In this document: positions 51,780-61,259 of the stretch, one piece after another
How positions within the stretch are numbered: position 1 is the stretch's first letter
Layout: each line of letters begins with the position of its first letter
Assembly (NCBI RefSeq): GCF_040719375.1
Contig: NZ_JBFDTP010000001.1
Span: 186,001-250,000, forward strand
Source of the DNA: Clostridium sp. AN503
GTDB taxonomy: Bacteria; Bacillota; Clostridia; Lachnospirales; Lachnospiraceae
Direction of reading: 5' to 3'
Length of the DNA stretch: 64,000 nucleotides
Notes under the pieces: generated by a model
What the model was told of the DNA's origin: nothing
Database searches by the model: none
Seen by the model: the letters and a program-made list of their open reading frames with translations, nothing else
Program-made: the position numbers and the translations under genes

Positions 51780-52310
51780 CTACTTGCCTGTGTTTTTGCC
51801 GGTTCCGGCCGTTGTCTGCCCGGATTCCTGCCATTTTCCGGAAGCTGTCCCACGCAGCTCCTCCAGGATCTCCAGACCGAGCAGTATCCCGGAGCCCAGG
51901 AAAACGAACATATCTCCCAGATTGAAGACAACCTTTTTCAAGAAACCGAACCGGACACTAAAATAATCCACTACATAGCGGCGCACATAGCGGTCATAGA
52001 GGTTGCTCAAAGCGCCCCCCAGCAGGATTGCCAGTCCCAGCTTCTGCACCACGTTGCCCTTTTTGGGAATCAGATAGCAGAGTACTCCGCCCAGTGCAGA
52101 AATGACGACCAGCGGGAACGTCCGCACCAATTCCCCGTATTTCTCCAGAAACCCAAAAGGAAAACCGGCATTGTGGTTCCGGTACAGCCAGATCCTTTCT
52201 TTTGTATGCTCGAGCGGGCGCGGGAAACGCTCTGGTTCCTGCCGCTCGATCAACCACTTCAGTGCCAGATCTCCTGCCGCCAATATTACGATCAACACCA
52301 CATATGCCAT
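51780..52310 (-). CDS. lspA: Signal peptidase II (lipoprotein signal peptidase)
   Basis: 176 residues with four membrane segments. The conserved NHNAGFPFGF, GGALSNLYDRYVRRYVVDYF and FNLGDMFVFLG contain the two catalytic aspartates. It cleaves the signal of lipoproteins such as the two binding proteins in this window. A Gly/Thr-rich C-terminal tail is longer than usual. AAAGGAGACTGGATT precedes the ATG. rluD, often next to lspA, is not here; the divergent neighbour is the Csp-like peptidase. Confidence 0.95.
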   Translation of the reverse strand: MAYVVLIVILAAGDLALKWLIERQEPERFPRPLEHTKERIWLYRNHNAGFPFGFLEKYGELVRTFPLVVISALGGVLCYLIPKKGNVVQKLGLAILLGGALSNLYDRYVRRYVVDYFSVRFGFLKKVVFNLGDMFVFLGSGILLGLEILEELRGTASGKWQESGQTTAGTGKNTGK

Positions 52311-52458
52311 AATCCAGTCTCCTTTCGGATATTCCGGTCCCCGTTTCCGGCCCCGGCTGTTCTGATTCTATTTTACTATCTGCAGAAACATTCGTCAAAC
52401 TAATCCCGTTTTACTTTCTTATATCATATAATAGCACAAAGACACCGGGGTTAATCTT

Positions 52459-54183
52459 ATGCCTGCATGTGAATTATATCCGGCATCGGAAGAATATGCC
52501 GATTTTATTTTTCAATATTCCACACGGTCTACAGAAAACATTGAAGAGATGACTCGGGCTACCTGCATCAATATCATAAGCCGGGATTTCGCCATCGTCC
52601 ACGCAAGATTAGACTTGATCGAGCCAATCAGCATCGCCCGCGACACATACTCCACGATCCCCAAGCTCTATGGGCTCGAGGACACGACTGCCCTGGAAAG
52701 CAGCGGCATAACTCCGGTATTTGATCAGCCCTCCCTGCGTGCTACCGGGCGCGGTGTCATGATCGGCATCATTGATACCGGCATTGATTACACCAATCCG
52801 CTGTTCCGACTGCCCGACGGGACCAGCCGCATTCTGTCCATCTGGGACCAGAGCATCCAGGGTGCGCAAATGCCCCCTCCTGTTTCCGGCTTTCAGCCCT
52901 TTTATGGGACCACCTACAGTCAGGAACAGATCAACCAGGCCCTGGCTTCCGACGATCCATTTTCCATCGTCCCTTCCCGGGATACCGACGGACATGGGAC
53001 TTTCATGGCAGGTGTCGCTGCCGGCAACCGCATCACCCGCCCAACCTCGTTTTCCGGTGCAGCGCCTGACGCCAGTCTTGCCGTTGTAAAACTCAAGCCC
53101 GCCAAACAGTATCTCCGCGATTTTTTCCTGATCCCGCAGGACGTGCCGGCATATCAGGAAAATGACATCATGGCAGGCTTGAGCTACCTCCTGGGCCTGG
53201 CTAACATATATCAGATACCGCTTGTAGTCTATCTGGGTATCGGTACCAGCCAGGGCGGACACGACGGTACTTCACCGCTGTCCATTCAGATCCAGACTCT
53301 GACCGTCCGGGGCTTCGCTGCAGTGACAAGCGCTGGCAATGAAGTGGGCTACCATCACCATTATCTCGGAAACACATCAGAAAACCAGGAATACGAAGAT
53401 GTTGAACTGCGGGTTGGCGCTGACGATCCCGGTTTCTGCGCAGAATTATGGGCGCGGGCTCCGGAACTCTATACTGTGGGCTTTGTCTCGCCGTCCGGCG
53501 AAGTTGTGGAGCGGATCCCCATCATCCTCGGCAATGAGACACTGATCCCATTCCGCCTGGATTCCACCCGTATTGCCCTTGCCTATCAGAACTACGAAGC
53601 CGGATCCGGAAGCCAGCTGATCTTCATGCGTTTTGAGACTCCCGCCCCCGGTATCTGGCACATCCGGGTCTATCCTTCCTTCTCCATAGCAGGAACCTTC
53701 CATATCTGGCTCCCCATGCATGGCTTTGTGTCCGAGCAGACAATCTTCCTCCGCTCCAATCCGGACACCACGATCACAGACCCCGGCAACGGCGCCACAC
53801 CGCTGACAGTCAGCACTTACAACCATACAAACAACAGTATCTTCATACACAGCAGCCGCGGCTACACCCGTTCCCTCCGTATCAAACCGGACCTGGCCGC
53901 CCCCGGCGTAGACGTCCAGGGTCCTGCGCTCTCTGACGGCCCGGAGCCCGCCTTCACCCGCCGCTCCGGGTCATCGATCGCCGCAGCGATCACTGCCGGA
54001 GCTGTAGCTGATATTTTTTCCTGGGGATTTACAGATAAAAATGACGAAAACATCACCGGTGTCTCAGTAAAATCCATGCTGATCCGGGGCGCCGGACGGA
54101 ACCCTGCATTCCGGTATCCCAACCGCGAATGGGGCTACGGAACCCTCAATCTCTACCAGTCTTTCCTGGACTTCAGAGAATGA
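52459..54183 (+). CDS. Csp-like S8 family peptidase
   Basis: A 574-residue subtilase of the clostridial CspA/B/C-like group. The triad is intact: Asp in GVMIGIIDTGIDYTNPLF, His in DTDGHGTFMAGVAAG, Ser in RRSGSSIAAAITAGA, with oxyanion Asn in VTSAGNEVG. The large beta-rich insert between Asn and Ser (about 300-450) is typical. There is no signal peptide. CspB processes pro-SleC during spore germination in Clostridium; Lachnospiraceae carry several paralogues, so this role is a guess. TATAAT lies in the upstream gap without a good -35. Confidence 0.9.
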   Translation: MPACELYPASEEYADFIFQYSTRSTENIEEMTRATCINIISRDFAIVHARLDLIEPISIARDTYSTIPKLYGLEDTTALESSGITPVFDQPSLRATGRGVMIGIIDTGIDYTNPLFRLPDGTSRILSIWDQSIQGAQMPPPVSGFQPFYGTTYSQEQINQALASDDPFSIVPSRDTDGHGTFMAGVAAGNRITRPTSFSGAAPDASLAVVKLKPAKQYLRDFFLIPQDVPAYQENDIMAGLSYLLGLANIYQIPLVVYLGIGTSQGGHDGTSPLSIQIQTLTVRGFAAVTSAGNEVGYHHHYLGNTSENQEYEDVELRVGADDPGFCAELWARAPELYTVGFVSPSGEVVERIPIILGNETLIPFRLDSTRIALAYQNYEAGSGSQLIFMRFETPAPGIWHIRVYPSFSIAGTFHIWLPMHGFVSEQTIFLRSNPDTTITDPGNGATPLTVSTYNHTNNSIFIHSSRGYTRSLRIKPDLAAPGVDVQGPALSDGPEPAFTRRSGSSIAAAITAGAVADIFSWGFTDKNDENITGVSVKSMLIRGAGRNPAFRYPNREWGYGTLNLYQSFLDFRE

Positions 54184-54196
54184 TCCATCCCTTTTG

Positions 54197-55642
54197 TCAT
54201 CCCCGCATCTGGATCAGCGGCCCGCCGCTCTTTTCCAGATAAGGGCGGGTGATGACAACAGAACCGATATTGGGATCCTTGGGAATCTCGTACATGATAT
54301 CCAGCATATACTCCTCCAGGATCGCCCGCAGCGCCCTCGCTCCCGTCTCCCTCTTCAGGGCTTCCTGAGCGATCCATTCCAGGGCCTCATCCTCAAAGAC
54401 CAGCTTCACTTCATCCATCTCCAAAAGCTTCATATACTGCTTCAAAATAGCATTTTTCGGTTCTCTTAAGATCTTCACCAGAAGATCCTTTGTCAGCTTT
54501 TCCAGGGTCACCACCACAGGCAGGCGTCCAAGGAACTCAGGGATCATGCCAAAGGTGCGCAGGTCCTCGTTCGTCACCCGGCTTAAGATGGCAGTATCAT
54601 TCTCATACTTATCCTTCAGCTGTGCGCCAAAACCGATAGAAGACGCTTTCAAAAGCCGTTCTTTTATGATATTTTCAAGATCCGGAAATGCTCCTCCGCA
54701 GATAAACAGGATATTGTCTGTGTTCACTGTGGTCATTGGAGTCAGGGCATTTTTCTGGTTGGAGCCTACCGGCACCTCCACATTGCTGCCCTCTAAAAGC
54801 TTCAGCAGCTCCTGCTGCACCGATTCCCCGCTGACGTCTCTGGTATTGGTTTCTTTTTTCTTGGCGATCTTGTCAATCTCATCAATAAAGATGATGCCAT
54901 GCTCTGCTTTCTCCACATCGTTCCCTGCTGCTGTGAGAAGCTTTGATACCACACTCTCAATATCGTCACCTATGTATCCTGCCTCGGTGAGCGAAGTGGC
55001 GTCTGCGATCGCAAGCGGCACATCCAGCAGCTTTGCCAGAGTCTTTACCAGGTAGGTCTTCCCGCTTCCCGTAGGACCGATCATCAGGATATTGGATTTC
55101 TCAATATGGATACCGTCATCCTCTGCCTCCTGCCGCCCGGCGCTCAGCCCCTCTGCATAGACGCGCTTGTAGTGATTATAAACCGCTACGGAAACCGCTT
55201 TTTTTGCACGCTCCTGGCCGATCACATACTCGTCCAGACGCCGTTTGATGACATGGGGCGCCGGGATATCCTTAAGCTCAAAATCAGGCGCAGTTTTCCC
55301 TTTTTTCTTTTTAACCTGCTGTTTCTTCGGGATCCGTATATCTACATTTTCATCCACACTGCCGGGATTGCTGAAATTCATATTCATATACGGCATATTC
55401 GTTATCTGTGAAAGATCCACTTTGGACAGATCGATCTTCGATAAATCCATCCCATTTCCCATTATGGAGTCAAATGCCTTCTGCATACAGTCATGGCACA
55501 GGCACATATTTCCCGGCATGACGATCATGCTCCCGGCTTTGCTCTCCGGTCTCCGGCAGATGTAACAGATTTTTTCATACTCCTGCTCCTGCTCGTTTGC
55601 ATCACCGCCGTTTACGTCCGTCAGCCCTTCTTTCTCGTCCAT
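54197..55642 (-). CDS. clpX: ClpX-type AAA+ unfoldase
   Basis: 481 residues. The N-terminal zinc-binding domain is present but variant (CYICRRPESKAGSMIVMPGNMCLCHDC). Then comes an unusual Asp/Ser/Asn and Lys-rich linker (about 70-120: DLSKIDLSKVDLSQ, KKQQVKKKKGK), absent from typical 410-430-residue ClpX. The AAA+ core has PHVIKRRLDEYVIGQERAKKAVSVAVYNHYKR, Walker A GPTGSGKT and Walker B GIIFIDEIDKIAKK. It delivers proteins to ClpP. clpP and tig are not adjacent, so this may be a second ClpX. An unfoldase without its own peptidase gene is common. Confidence 0.88.
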   Translation of the reverse strand: MDEKEGLTDVNGGDANEQEQEYEKICYICRRPESKAGSMIVMPGNMCLCHDCMQKAFDSIMGNGMDLSKIDLSKVDLSQITNMPYMNMNFSNPGSVDENVDIRIPKKQQVKKKKGKTAPDFELKDIPAPHVIKRRLDEYVIGQERAKKAVSVAVYNHYKRVYAEGLSAGRQEAEDDGIHIEKSNILMIGPTGSGKTYLVKTLAKLLDVPLAIADATSLTEAGYIGDDIESVVSKLLTAAGNDVEKAEHGIIFIDEIDKIAKKKETNTRDVSGESVQQELLKLLEGSNVEVPVGSNQKNALTPMTTVNTDNILFICGGAFPDLENIIKERLLKASSIGFGAQLKDKYENDTAILSRVTNEDLRTFGMIPEFLGRLPVVVTLEKLTKDLLVKILREPKNAILKQYMKLLEMDEVKLVFEDEALEWIAQEALKRETGARALRAILEEYMLDIMYEIPKDPNIGSVVITRPYLEKSGGPLIQMRG

Positions 55643-55687
55643 TTATTCTCCTCACTTTTCCTGATTATTTTTAAGGTTTTATTGCAC

Positions 55688-55723
55688 AAATACTCAGAGT
55701 ACATCTCTGCACTCTGAGTATTT
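55688..55723 (-). terminator. Hairpin between HtrA and ClpX genes
   Basis: A perfect 13-base inverted repeat (55688-55700 with 55711-55723) with a 10-base loop and only a short T run on the minus strand. A weak terminator or mRNA-end structure. Confidence 0.6.
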
Positions 55724-55750
55724 AGTCCGTCGGCCTTACGCCGGCTTTTG

Positions 55751-57214
55751 TCAATTTGTTTCAGCCGCCGGTTTCTTCCCGAGGGTGATCTGTACGGTAC
55801 GTTCCATGTACTGTCCATTGTCCAGAGACTGGACTGTCAGGTTTACAGTATCGCCGCCCTCATAATAGGTCAGCATATCCTTTAAATCCGCCATAGTCCG
55901 CACAGTCTGCCCATCAAACTTGGTGATGATATCCTTTTCTCTTAGATCTGACTGGGACGCTGCACTGTCTTCCACGATCTTATATACATAGATACCGCGC
56001 GGCATTCCATACATGGAAGCTGCCATCTCGTCGATGTTCTGCCCCTGGATACCCAAGTATCCCTGCTTTTCCTCATCAACCGCCACGCGGGTCTTCTTGT
56101 TCATCAGCTCATTGATGATATCCTGTGCCTGGGAGATCGGGATCGCATATCCCATGCCTTCCACTGCGGTAGAAGAATACTTTGCGGCATTGATGCCGAT
56201 CACCTCGCCATTCATATTGAGCAGCGCTCCTCCGCTGTTGCCCGGATTGATGGCTGCGTCGGTCTGAAGCAGGTTCCTGCTGGTGGAATCCTCCGCCTTC
56301 ACATCACGGTTCAGTGCACTGACATATCCAACTGTCACAGACTGCCCATACCCCAGTGCATTTCCGATAGCGATAACGCCCTGGCCTACTTTCAGGGAAT
56401 CAGAGTCGCCTAACGTTGCCACCTTGATCTGGCTCATGGTATCTGACGGAATGTCTGCCAGCGGGATCGCGATCACCGCCAGGTCACTGTCGGAATCCGT
56501 TCCTTTGATGGCTGCGCTGACCTGCTCATTGTCGATAAAGGTCACGGTCAGCTCCTTAGAATCCTGGACCACATGATTGTTGGTCACCACCAGGAGCTCA
56601 TTGTCGTTCTGCCCCACAATGATACCGGAGCCGCTGCTTGGCACCTCCACCGTCTGGGTCGGGCCAAACCAGGTCTGCTGCTGCATCAGCATCGTATTGT
56701 TGATGGCGACAACAGACGGCATCGCTTTTTCTACGATCGCAGATACATCCGTCTGGATTGCCGGGGTAACAGCCGCTCCTGCCTGGACGCTGGAAGGTCC
56801 TGCGGTCTCTGCCTGCCCGACAGTCACGCTGGCTTCTGCCTGCGTCTCCTGCGGTGCATACTGGCCTTTCAGATATTCACCGACCGTATTCACGCCAAAC
56901 ATGGTGGCGCCTGATACGGTACCGAACAGCAGCGCCGCCGCAGTCACGCCGGCTACCTTTGCCGCTACAGAATGTTTCTTAGGTTCCCGGCGCTCCCGCT
57001 CCTGCGGAATGTGGGACATGTTCATGCGGCTGTTCTGTTCCCAGCCGCCGCCCGGGATCTGTTCCCGATCCGCATGATGGTAATCGGAGTAATGGTACTC
57101 GTCGCGGCTCCGCTCCATGTTGTCGTGTCCCATATATTCAGCCTGTCCCGGAGCCTGCCCGGATTCCTGCAAATCATTTCTGCTGTTGATATCATTTCTG
57201 TCATCATCGTACAT
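55751..57214 (-). CDS. HtrA/DegP-like membrane-anchored serine protease with PDZ domain
   Basis: 487 residues. A hydrophilic cytoplasmic N-terminus (about 1-80, rich in Asp, Arg, His) precedes one membrane segment (VAAKVAGVTAAALLFGTVSGATMFG). The trypsin-like domain shows His in VVTNNHVV, Asp in SDSDLAVIAIPL and Ser in INPGNSGGALLN. A PDZ domain follows (about 375-475: YLGIQGQNIDEMAASMYGMPRGIYV). It degrades or refolds misfolded exported proteins at the outer membrane face. A possible promoter lies at 57298-57325. Confidence 0.95.
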   Translation of the reverse strand: MYDDDRNDINSRNDLQESGQAPGQAEYMGHDNMERSRDEYHYSDYHHADREQIPGGGWEQNSRMNMSHIPQERERREPKKHSVAAKVAGVTAAALLFGTVSGATMFGVNTVGEYLKGQYAPQETQAEASVTVGQAETAGPSSVQAGAAVTPAIQTDVSAIVEKAMPSVVAINNTMLMQQQTWFGPTQTVEVPSSGSGIIVGQNDNELLVVTNNHVVQDSKELTVTFIDNEQVSAAIKGTDSDSDLAVIAIPLADIPSDTMSQIKVATLGDSDSLKVGQGVIAIGNALGYGQSVTVGYVSALNRDVKAEDSTSRNLLQTDAAINPGNSGGALLNMNGEVIGINAAKYSSTAVEGMGYAIPISQAQDIINELMNKKTRVAVDEEKQGYLGIQGQNIDEMAASMYGMPRGIYVYKIVEDSAASQSDLREKDIITKFDGQTVRTMADLKDMLTYYEGGDTVNLTVQSLDNGQYMERTVQITLGKKPAAETN

Positions 57215-57297
57215 AATTATAATCCCCTTTCCTGTATTTCATTGTTGCTATACGTAGAATATAACAATGAAATGTGACTAAATTGTGATGGAATTAT

Positions 57298-57325
57298 AAT
57301 ATAACTGTGAATTGCACAGCTTCAA
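57298..57325 (-). promoter_or_regulatory. Possible promoter of the HtrA gene
   Basis: Minus strand TTGAAG (57320-57325), 16 bases, TATATT (57298-57303). Confidence 0.4.
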
Positions 57326-57340
57326 AAATCACTGTCCCGG

Positions 57341-59662
57341 TCACTGCCCCGGCGCTGCCACTGTGCCGGTCGCCCCTGGCGTCGGATTCACTGCGCTCTG
57401 TCCGCCTGGCCCCTGCTGTCCCACGGTCTCCGCACCGTTCCCGCCCGGGAACTGCGGAACATCCGCTGCCGTAGTCCCGCTTCCTGGACCAGTCGCCGCC
57501 GTCGGTGCTGTGGAAGTACCCGGCGCTCCCGTGATACCGCCGCCCGGACGGTTGTCGGAACCGGAGGTTGGCTCTGTAGTCCCACCCGGTCTCAAACCGG
57601 AGCCGGAGGTTGGCTCTGTAGCCCCGCCCGGCCTCTGACCGGAGCCGGAGGTCGGTTCTGTGGTTCCACCCGGCCTCTGGCCAGAACCGGTAGTTGGCTC
57701 TGTGACCGTCCCTGGACGATCAGATGTGGTGGGATAATCTGCGGTTCCATTGTGTCCTGCAGACTCTCCCGGTCTCGTGGAAGGAAGGCCGTCTGCTCCG
57801 GTCGGACGTGTCGCACTGCTCTCCGTCGGGTCTCCTGGACGTCCGGTATGACTCTCCGTCTCGATCGGATTCCCATACTCATCTGTTTGCACGACAGTCG
57901 TAGGACGGGTGGGAACCGTACTCTTCGTCGTATCCTCCAAACGGAAACCGTCCTCGTCGGTCTCTATCTCAATATAATCGCCGTCCTCATCCGTTTCCAG
58001 CTTCACTTTCCGTTTTACCTTCTTGCCATCTGCATCAGTCTCATAGATATACTGATAGCCTTCGTCATCGTTGGATTTCTTTGTGGCCTCGGTCTCTGCC
58101 GCCTTGGTCTTCGGAGGCTGGATCACGCCGCCGCTGGTGCCGACTTTGTCTATTACCTGCCCTTCTTTATATACCCCTGTATCCGAGGATATTTTTGCAC
58201 TCAGACTCTTTACGGTCTCGGACGGCACATACTCCGAATCTCCAAACAGGAATTCATGAAGCCGGATCACATTGCTCTCCAGCGTCGCCGGTACCACGAC
58301 AGCACCCTTTTTGCCCATATTGGCATCCCCGCGCTGGTTGGGGAAGCCGGTGGTCTCTCCCAGATAAAACTTGTTGATATTCCTTGCATTGTTGACCAGG
58401 TCGTCCACCCAAAGGCTCGTATAAACATTGGGGAATACCGTACCGATCAGCGTATACAGCGTCTGGAAATCTGCTTTCTGCGCCTTCTCAAAGGCCAGGG
58501 CAATGATCTTCCTCTGGCGTTCCGTACGCGCATAGTCCGTATCCATCAGACGCAAACGCCCGTAAGCCACCGCCTGGACGCCATCCAAATGGTTCATCCC
58601 CGCATGGGTAAGCTGATGGGAGCCGATACCGGTCGCCTTTACAGTTTCCGTGATAAAGGAGTTGATATAGTAAAACTCAGCCTTGCTCAGCTCTACATCC
58701 ACACCACCCAGGATATCGATAGCCTGGGCCACTCCCTTCCAGTTAAAGGTCACAAAATCATTGATCTTTAAATCCAGATTCCGGTTCAGGGCCTCTACTG
58801 CCTGCTCTGCGCCGCCCAGGAAATAAGCCTGGTTGATCTTATTTAAAGGACCGTTTTCCGAAAGGCTTAAGTAAGAGTCACGGTAAACGGAAACCAGCTT
58901 GATCTCACCGGTATCCAGATTGATATTGCAGATCATGTTGACGTCCGCATTGGTACTTTTGCGTATGGCGTTGTCACGGGCATCCACACCAAAGATCGCG
59001 ATGGTCCAGTATCCCTTCATGGTCTCCACCGCAGATTCTGCAATATCATTACTTTTCAGTTCTTCTATCTTGATATCCTCCGGCCGCTGGAGCTTTGCCA
59101 TGGTCCTGGCCACAAACCCGTAACCGAAGATAAACACCAGCGCAAAGCATTCTGCTATGATCATAGCGATCATGCGGCGGCGTTTCTTCTTTCTGGCGAT
59201 CTGCGCCTCCATACGCGGAGGAAGGCCTCCTCCTGACGCTGCTGTCTGCCTGGATGCATTTCTCCGGTCGCCCGCCTGACGCGGACCTCCCTGACGGCTG
59301 CCAGCCTGGCCTGATGCGCTTTGACGGCTCCGATTCTGACCTGATACGCCTGGACGCCCTCCTGCCATACCGGATGCGTCCCGGTAGCTTTCCTGCCTGC
59401 CGGCGCTCTGCGGCCTCACCGGACGGACAGACGGGTCCCCTAAGATATCCAGTTCATCGCCCGGATTCCCATAAGGTTGCCGGCGTCTGTTTCCCCCGTC
59501 TTCCCTTTCACTGCGGCCCGCAGCGCTGGTTCTGTCCTGTCCCGGAGCCGGTCTGCCGCCTCCTGTCTGATACGCTCCGCTTTCCGTTTCCCTCAGTCTG
59601 GGATTCCGGCGGCTCCTGCGCTCTGTCCCGCGCTCAAAATCATCATCGTAATCGTGGCTCAT
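57341..59662 (-). CDS. LytR-CpsA-Psr family protein with long disordered ends
   Basis: 773 residues. Residues 1-160 are disordered and rich in Arg, Gly, Ser and Gln. A membrane segment (about 163-186: MIAMIIAECFALVFIFGYGF) follows. The LCP domain (about 213-440) has TIAIFGVDARD, VSVYRDSYLSL, INDFVTFNWKGVAQAIDILGGVDVELS, YGRLRLMDTDYARTERQRKII. The C-terminal 250 residues are Thr/Pro/Gly-rich with four 14-residue repeats. LCP proteins transfer lipid-linked glycans or teichoic acids to peptidoglycan. It lies 44 bases after the initiating glycosyltransferase gene, supporting a role in anchoring that glycan. The low-complexity tail may span the wall. Confidence 0.92.
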   Translation of the reverse strand: MSHDYDDDFERGTERRSRRNPRLRETESGAYQTGGGRPAPGQDRTSAAGRSEREDGGNRRRQPYGNPGDELDILGDPSVRPVRPQSAGRQESYRDASGMAGGRPGVSGQNRSRQSASGQAGSRQGGPRQAGDRRNASRQTAASGGGLPPRMEAQIARKKKRRRMIAMIIAECFALVFIFGYGFVARTMAKLQRPEDIKIEELKSNDIAESAVETMKGYWTIAIFGVDARDNAIRKSTNADVNMICNINLDTGEIKLVSVYRDSYLSLSENGPLNKINQAYFLGGAEQAVEALNRNLDLKINDFVTFNWKGVAQAIDILGGVDVELSKAEFYYINSFITETVKATGIGSHQLTHAGMNHLDGVQAVAYGRLRLMDTDYARTERQRKIIALAFEKAQKADFQTLYTLIGTVFPNVYTSLWVDDLVNNARNINKFYLGETTGFPNQRGDANMGKKGAVVVPATLESNVIRLHEFLFGDSEYVPSETVKSLSAKISSDTGVYKEGQVIDKVGTSGGVIQPPKTKAAETEATKKSNDDEGYQYIYETDADGKKVKRKVKLETDEDGDYIEIETDEDGFRLEDTTKSTVPTRPTTVVQTDEYGNPIETESHTGRPGDPTESSATRPTGADGLPSTRPGESAGHNGTADYPTTSDRPGTVTEPTTGSGQRPGGTTEPTSGSGQRPGGATEPTSGSGLRPGGTTEPTSGSDNRPGGGITGAPGTSTAPTAATGPGSGTTAADVPQFPGGNGAETVGQQGPGGQSAVNPTPGATGTVAAPGQ
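57548..57715 (-). repeat. Four 42-base tandem repeats inside the LCP gene
   Basis: Four imperfect copies of a 42-base unit encode TEPTSGSGxRPGG-like 14-residue repeats in the C-terminal tail. Copy number may vary by slippage. Confidence 0.8.
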
Positions 59663-59706
59663 TCCGTTACCTCATTTCATCTCATGCCCATGTCACAGTC
59701 TTTGGA

Positions 59707-61119
59707 TCAATACGCATTTTTATTTATAAAACCTTTGAAAAATGTCAAAAACAAAATCTTAAAATCAAATCCCAAAGTCCAGTTTTCGATATAATACAGG
59801 TCATGCTCAATCCGCTTTGTAATTGAAGTATCTCCGCGGTAGCCATTGACCTGCGCCCATCCGGTCATGCCCGGACGCACCTGATGCTTGATCATATATC
59901 TGGGGATCTCTTCTTTAAAACGCTCCACAAAAAACGGACGCTCCGGCCTGGGCCCCACCAGGCTCATATCGCCCACCAGCACATTAAAGAGCTGGGGCAT
60001 TTCATCAATACTTGTCCTGCGGATGAATTTCCCGATCGGAGTCACCCGCGGATCATTCGGAGTGGTCCACTGACCTTTTTCCTTATGCGGCTCCTGGACT
60101 TCCATGGAGCGGAATTTGTACATCTTAAACGGCCGGTTGTGAAGCCCGACCCGCTCCTGTTTATAGATAAGCGGCCCCGGTGACGTCAGCTTGATAATGA
60201 CAGCTGTCAGGACCATGAACGGCGAAAACAGCACCAACGCCACAACTGCCCCAAAAATATCCACAACACGCTTGATCGTGGCGTTCAGCATATCATTGAG
60301 GGGAACGCGGCGGATATTGATGACCGGAAGACCCAAAAGATCCTCTGTATAGGGTTTCGTCGGTATGATATTATTGTAATCCGGTATGAATTTGGTATGC
60401 ACGCCGGATTTTTCGCATTCTGCTACCAGCTGCTCCAAGCAGCCGTATTCTTTGATGCTGAGGGTTATAGCTATCTCATCCAGCACATTCAGGCTCAAGA
60501 TCGTCTTTAAATTGGTGATCGGTCCGATGATGCGGACTCCCCGGTAATCCTCACCGCGCTGCATATGGTCGTCCAGAATCCCCCGGATCTGATAGCCCCA
60601 CTCTGGATTTGCCAGGACCCGGTCGATGTAATGCTCTGCCGCCCGGCTGTATCCGATCAGAAGCACATGCTTCTGGTTGTAGCCTTTGGCGCGCATGGAA
60701 CGCAGCATCATGCGGATCAGGTTCCGCTCCAGGGTCTCCGCCGTAATATTAGTCAGGAAGAAGCCCACTACCAGTTTTGCAGAGAAATGCTCCAGATACG
60801 GATTCTTCCTCCCCAGATAAAGCACAGTGCCAAGCAGGAACAGGCCAATGATGTTCGCCTTGCAGATATTGGCGAACTCCAGCCTCCGGCCCTGCACCCG
60901 CTTGGGGGTAAACAGATGGAATATGGCATATAAGAGCAGGTATACCGGCACGATGATAAACAACGCCCGCATGTAAAACCAGGTAGGGAGCACGCCCACA
61001 GTGCCGAACCAGCCGCTTTTTAACGTTACAAACCAGCTAAAGACATACGCCGCCGCGATCACCAGCGCATCAAGCAGCACATGCAGGCGGTTAAATCTCG
61101 TTTGGTTATCTTTTATCAT
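59707..61119 (-). CDS. Polyprenyl glycosylphosphotransferase (WbaP/CpsE type, initiating enzyme)
   Basis: 470 residues. An N-terminal region with about four membrane segments and a Rossmann-like middle domain (HVLLIGYSRAAEHYIDRVL) precede the catalytic domain. That domain has KRVVDIFGAVVALVLFSPF, SPGPLIYKQERVGLHNRPFKMYKFRSM, RTSIDEMPQLFNVLVGDMSLVGPRPERPFFVE and HQVRPGMTGWAQVNGYRG. It transfers a hexose-1-phosphate to undecaprenyl phosphate and so starts the lipid-linked glycan. In S-layer glycan systems WsaP has the same role. The sugar (glucose or galactose) cannot be told. It lies between GT2 and LCP genes. Confidence 0.94.
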   Translation of the reverse strand: MIKDNQTRFNRLHVLLDALVIAAAYVFSWFVTLKSGWFGTVGVLPTWFYMRALFIIVPVYLLLYAIFHLFTPKRVQGRRLEFANICKANIIGLFLLGTVLYLGRKNPYLEHFSAKLVVGFFLTNITAETLERNLIRMMLRSMRAKGYNQKHVLLIGYSRAAEHYIDRVLANPEWGYQIRGILDDHMQRGEDYRGVRIIGPITNLKTILSLNVLDEIAITLSIKEYGCLEQLVAECEKSGVHTKFIPDYNNIIPTKPYTEDLLGLPVINIRRVPLNDMLNATIKRVVDIFGAVVALVLFSPFMVLTAVIIKLTSPGPLIYKQERVGLHNRPFKMYKFRSMEVQEPHKEKGQWTTPNDPRVTPIGKFIRRTSIDEMPQLFNVLVGDMSLVGPRPERPFFVERFKEEIPRYMIKHQVRPGMTGWAQVNGYRGDTSITKRIEHDLYYIENWTLGFDFKILFLTFFKGFINKNAY

Positions 61120-61259
61120 ATTGTTTCACCTTGTTTTCCAGCATCTGCGGGCGCAAACCCGCGTGATCAGAATGCATAATAACTCGATGGTAACGATTAT
61201 ACATGAATTTTTCTGTTTACACCATTAAATTTCTCTTAAATATGCGTCCCATTTCTTTC

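Noticed and set aside
57548..57715. CRISPR-like array
   Set aside because: The 42-base units are contiguous, in frame and encode a protein repeat; there are no unique spacers.
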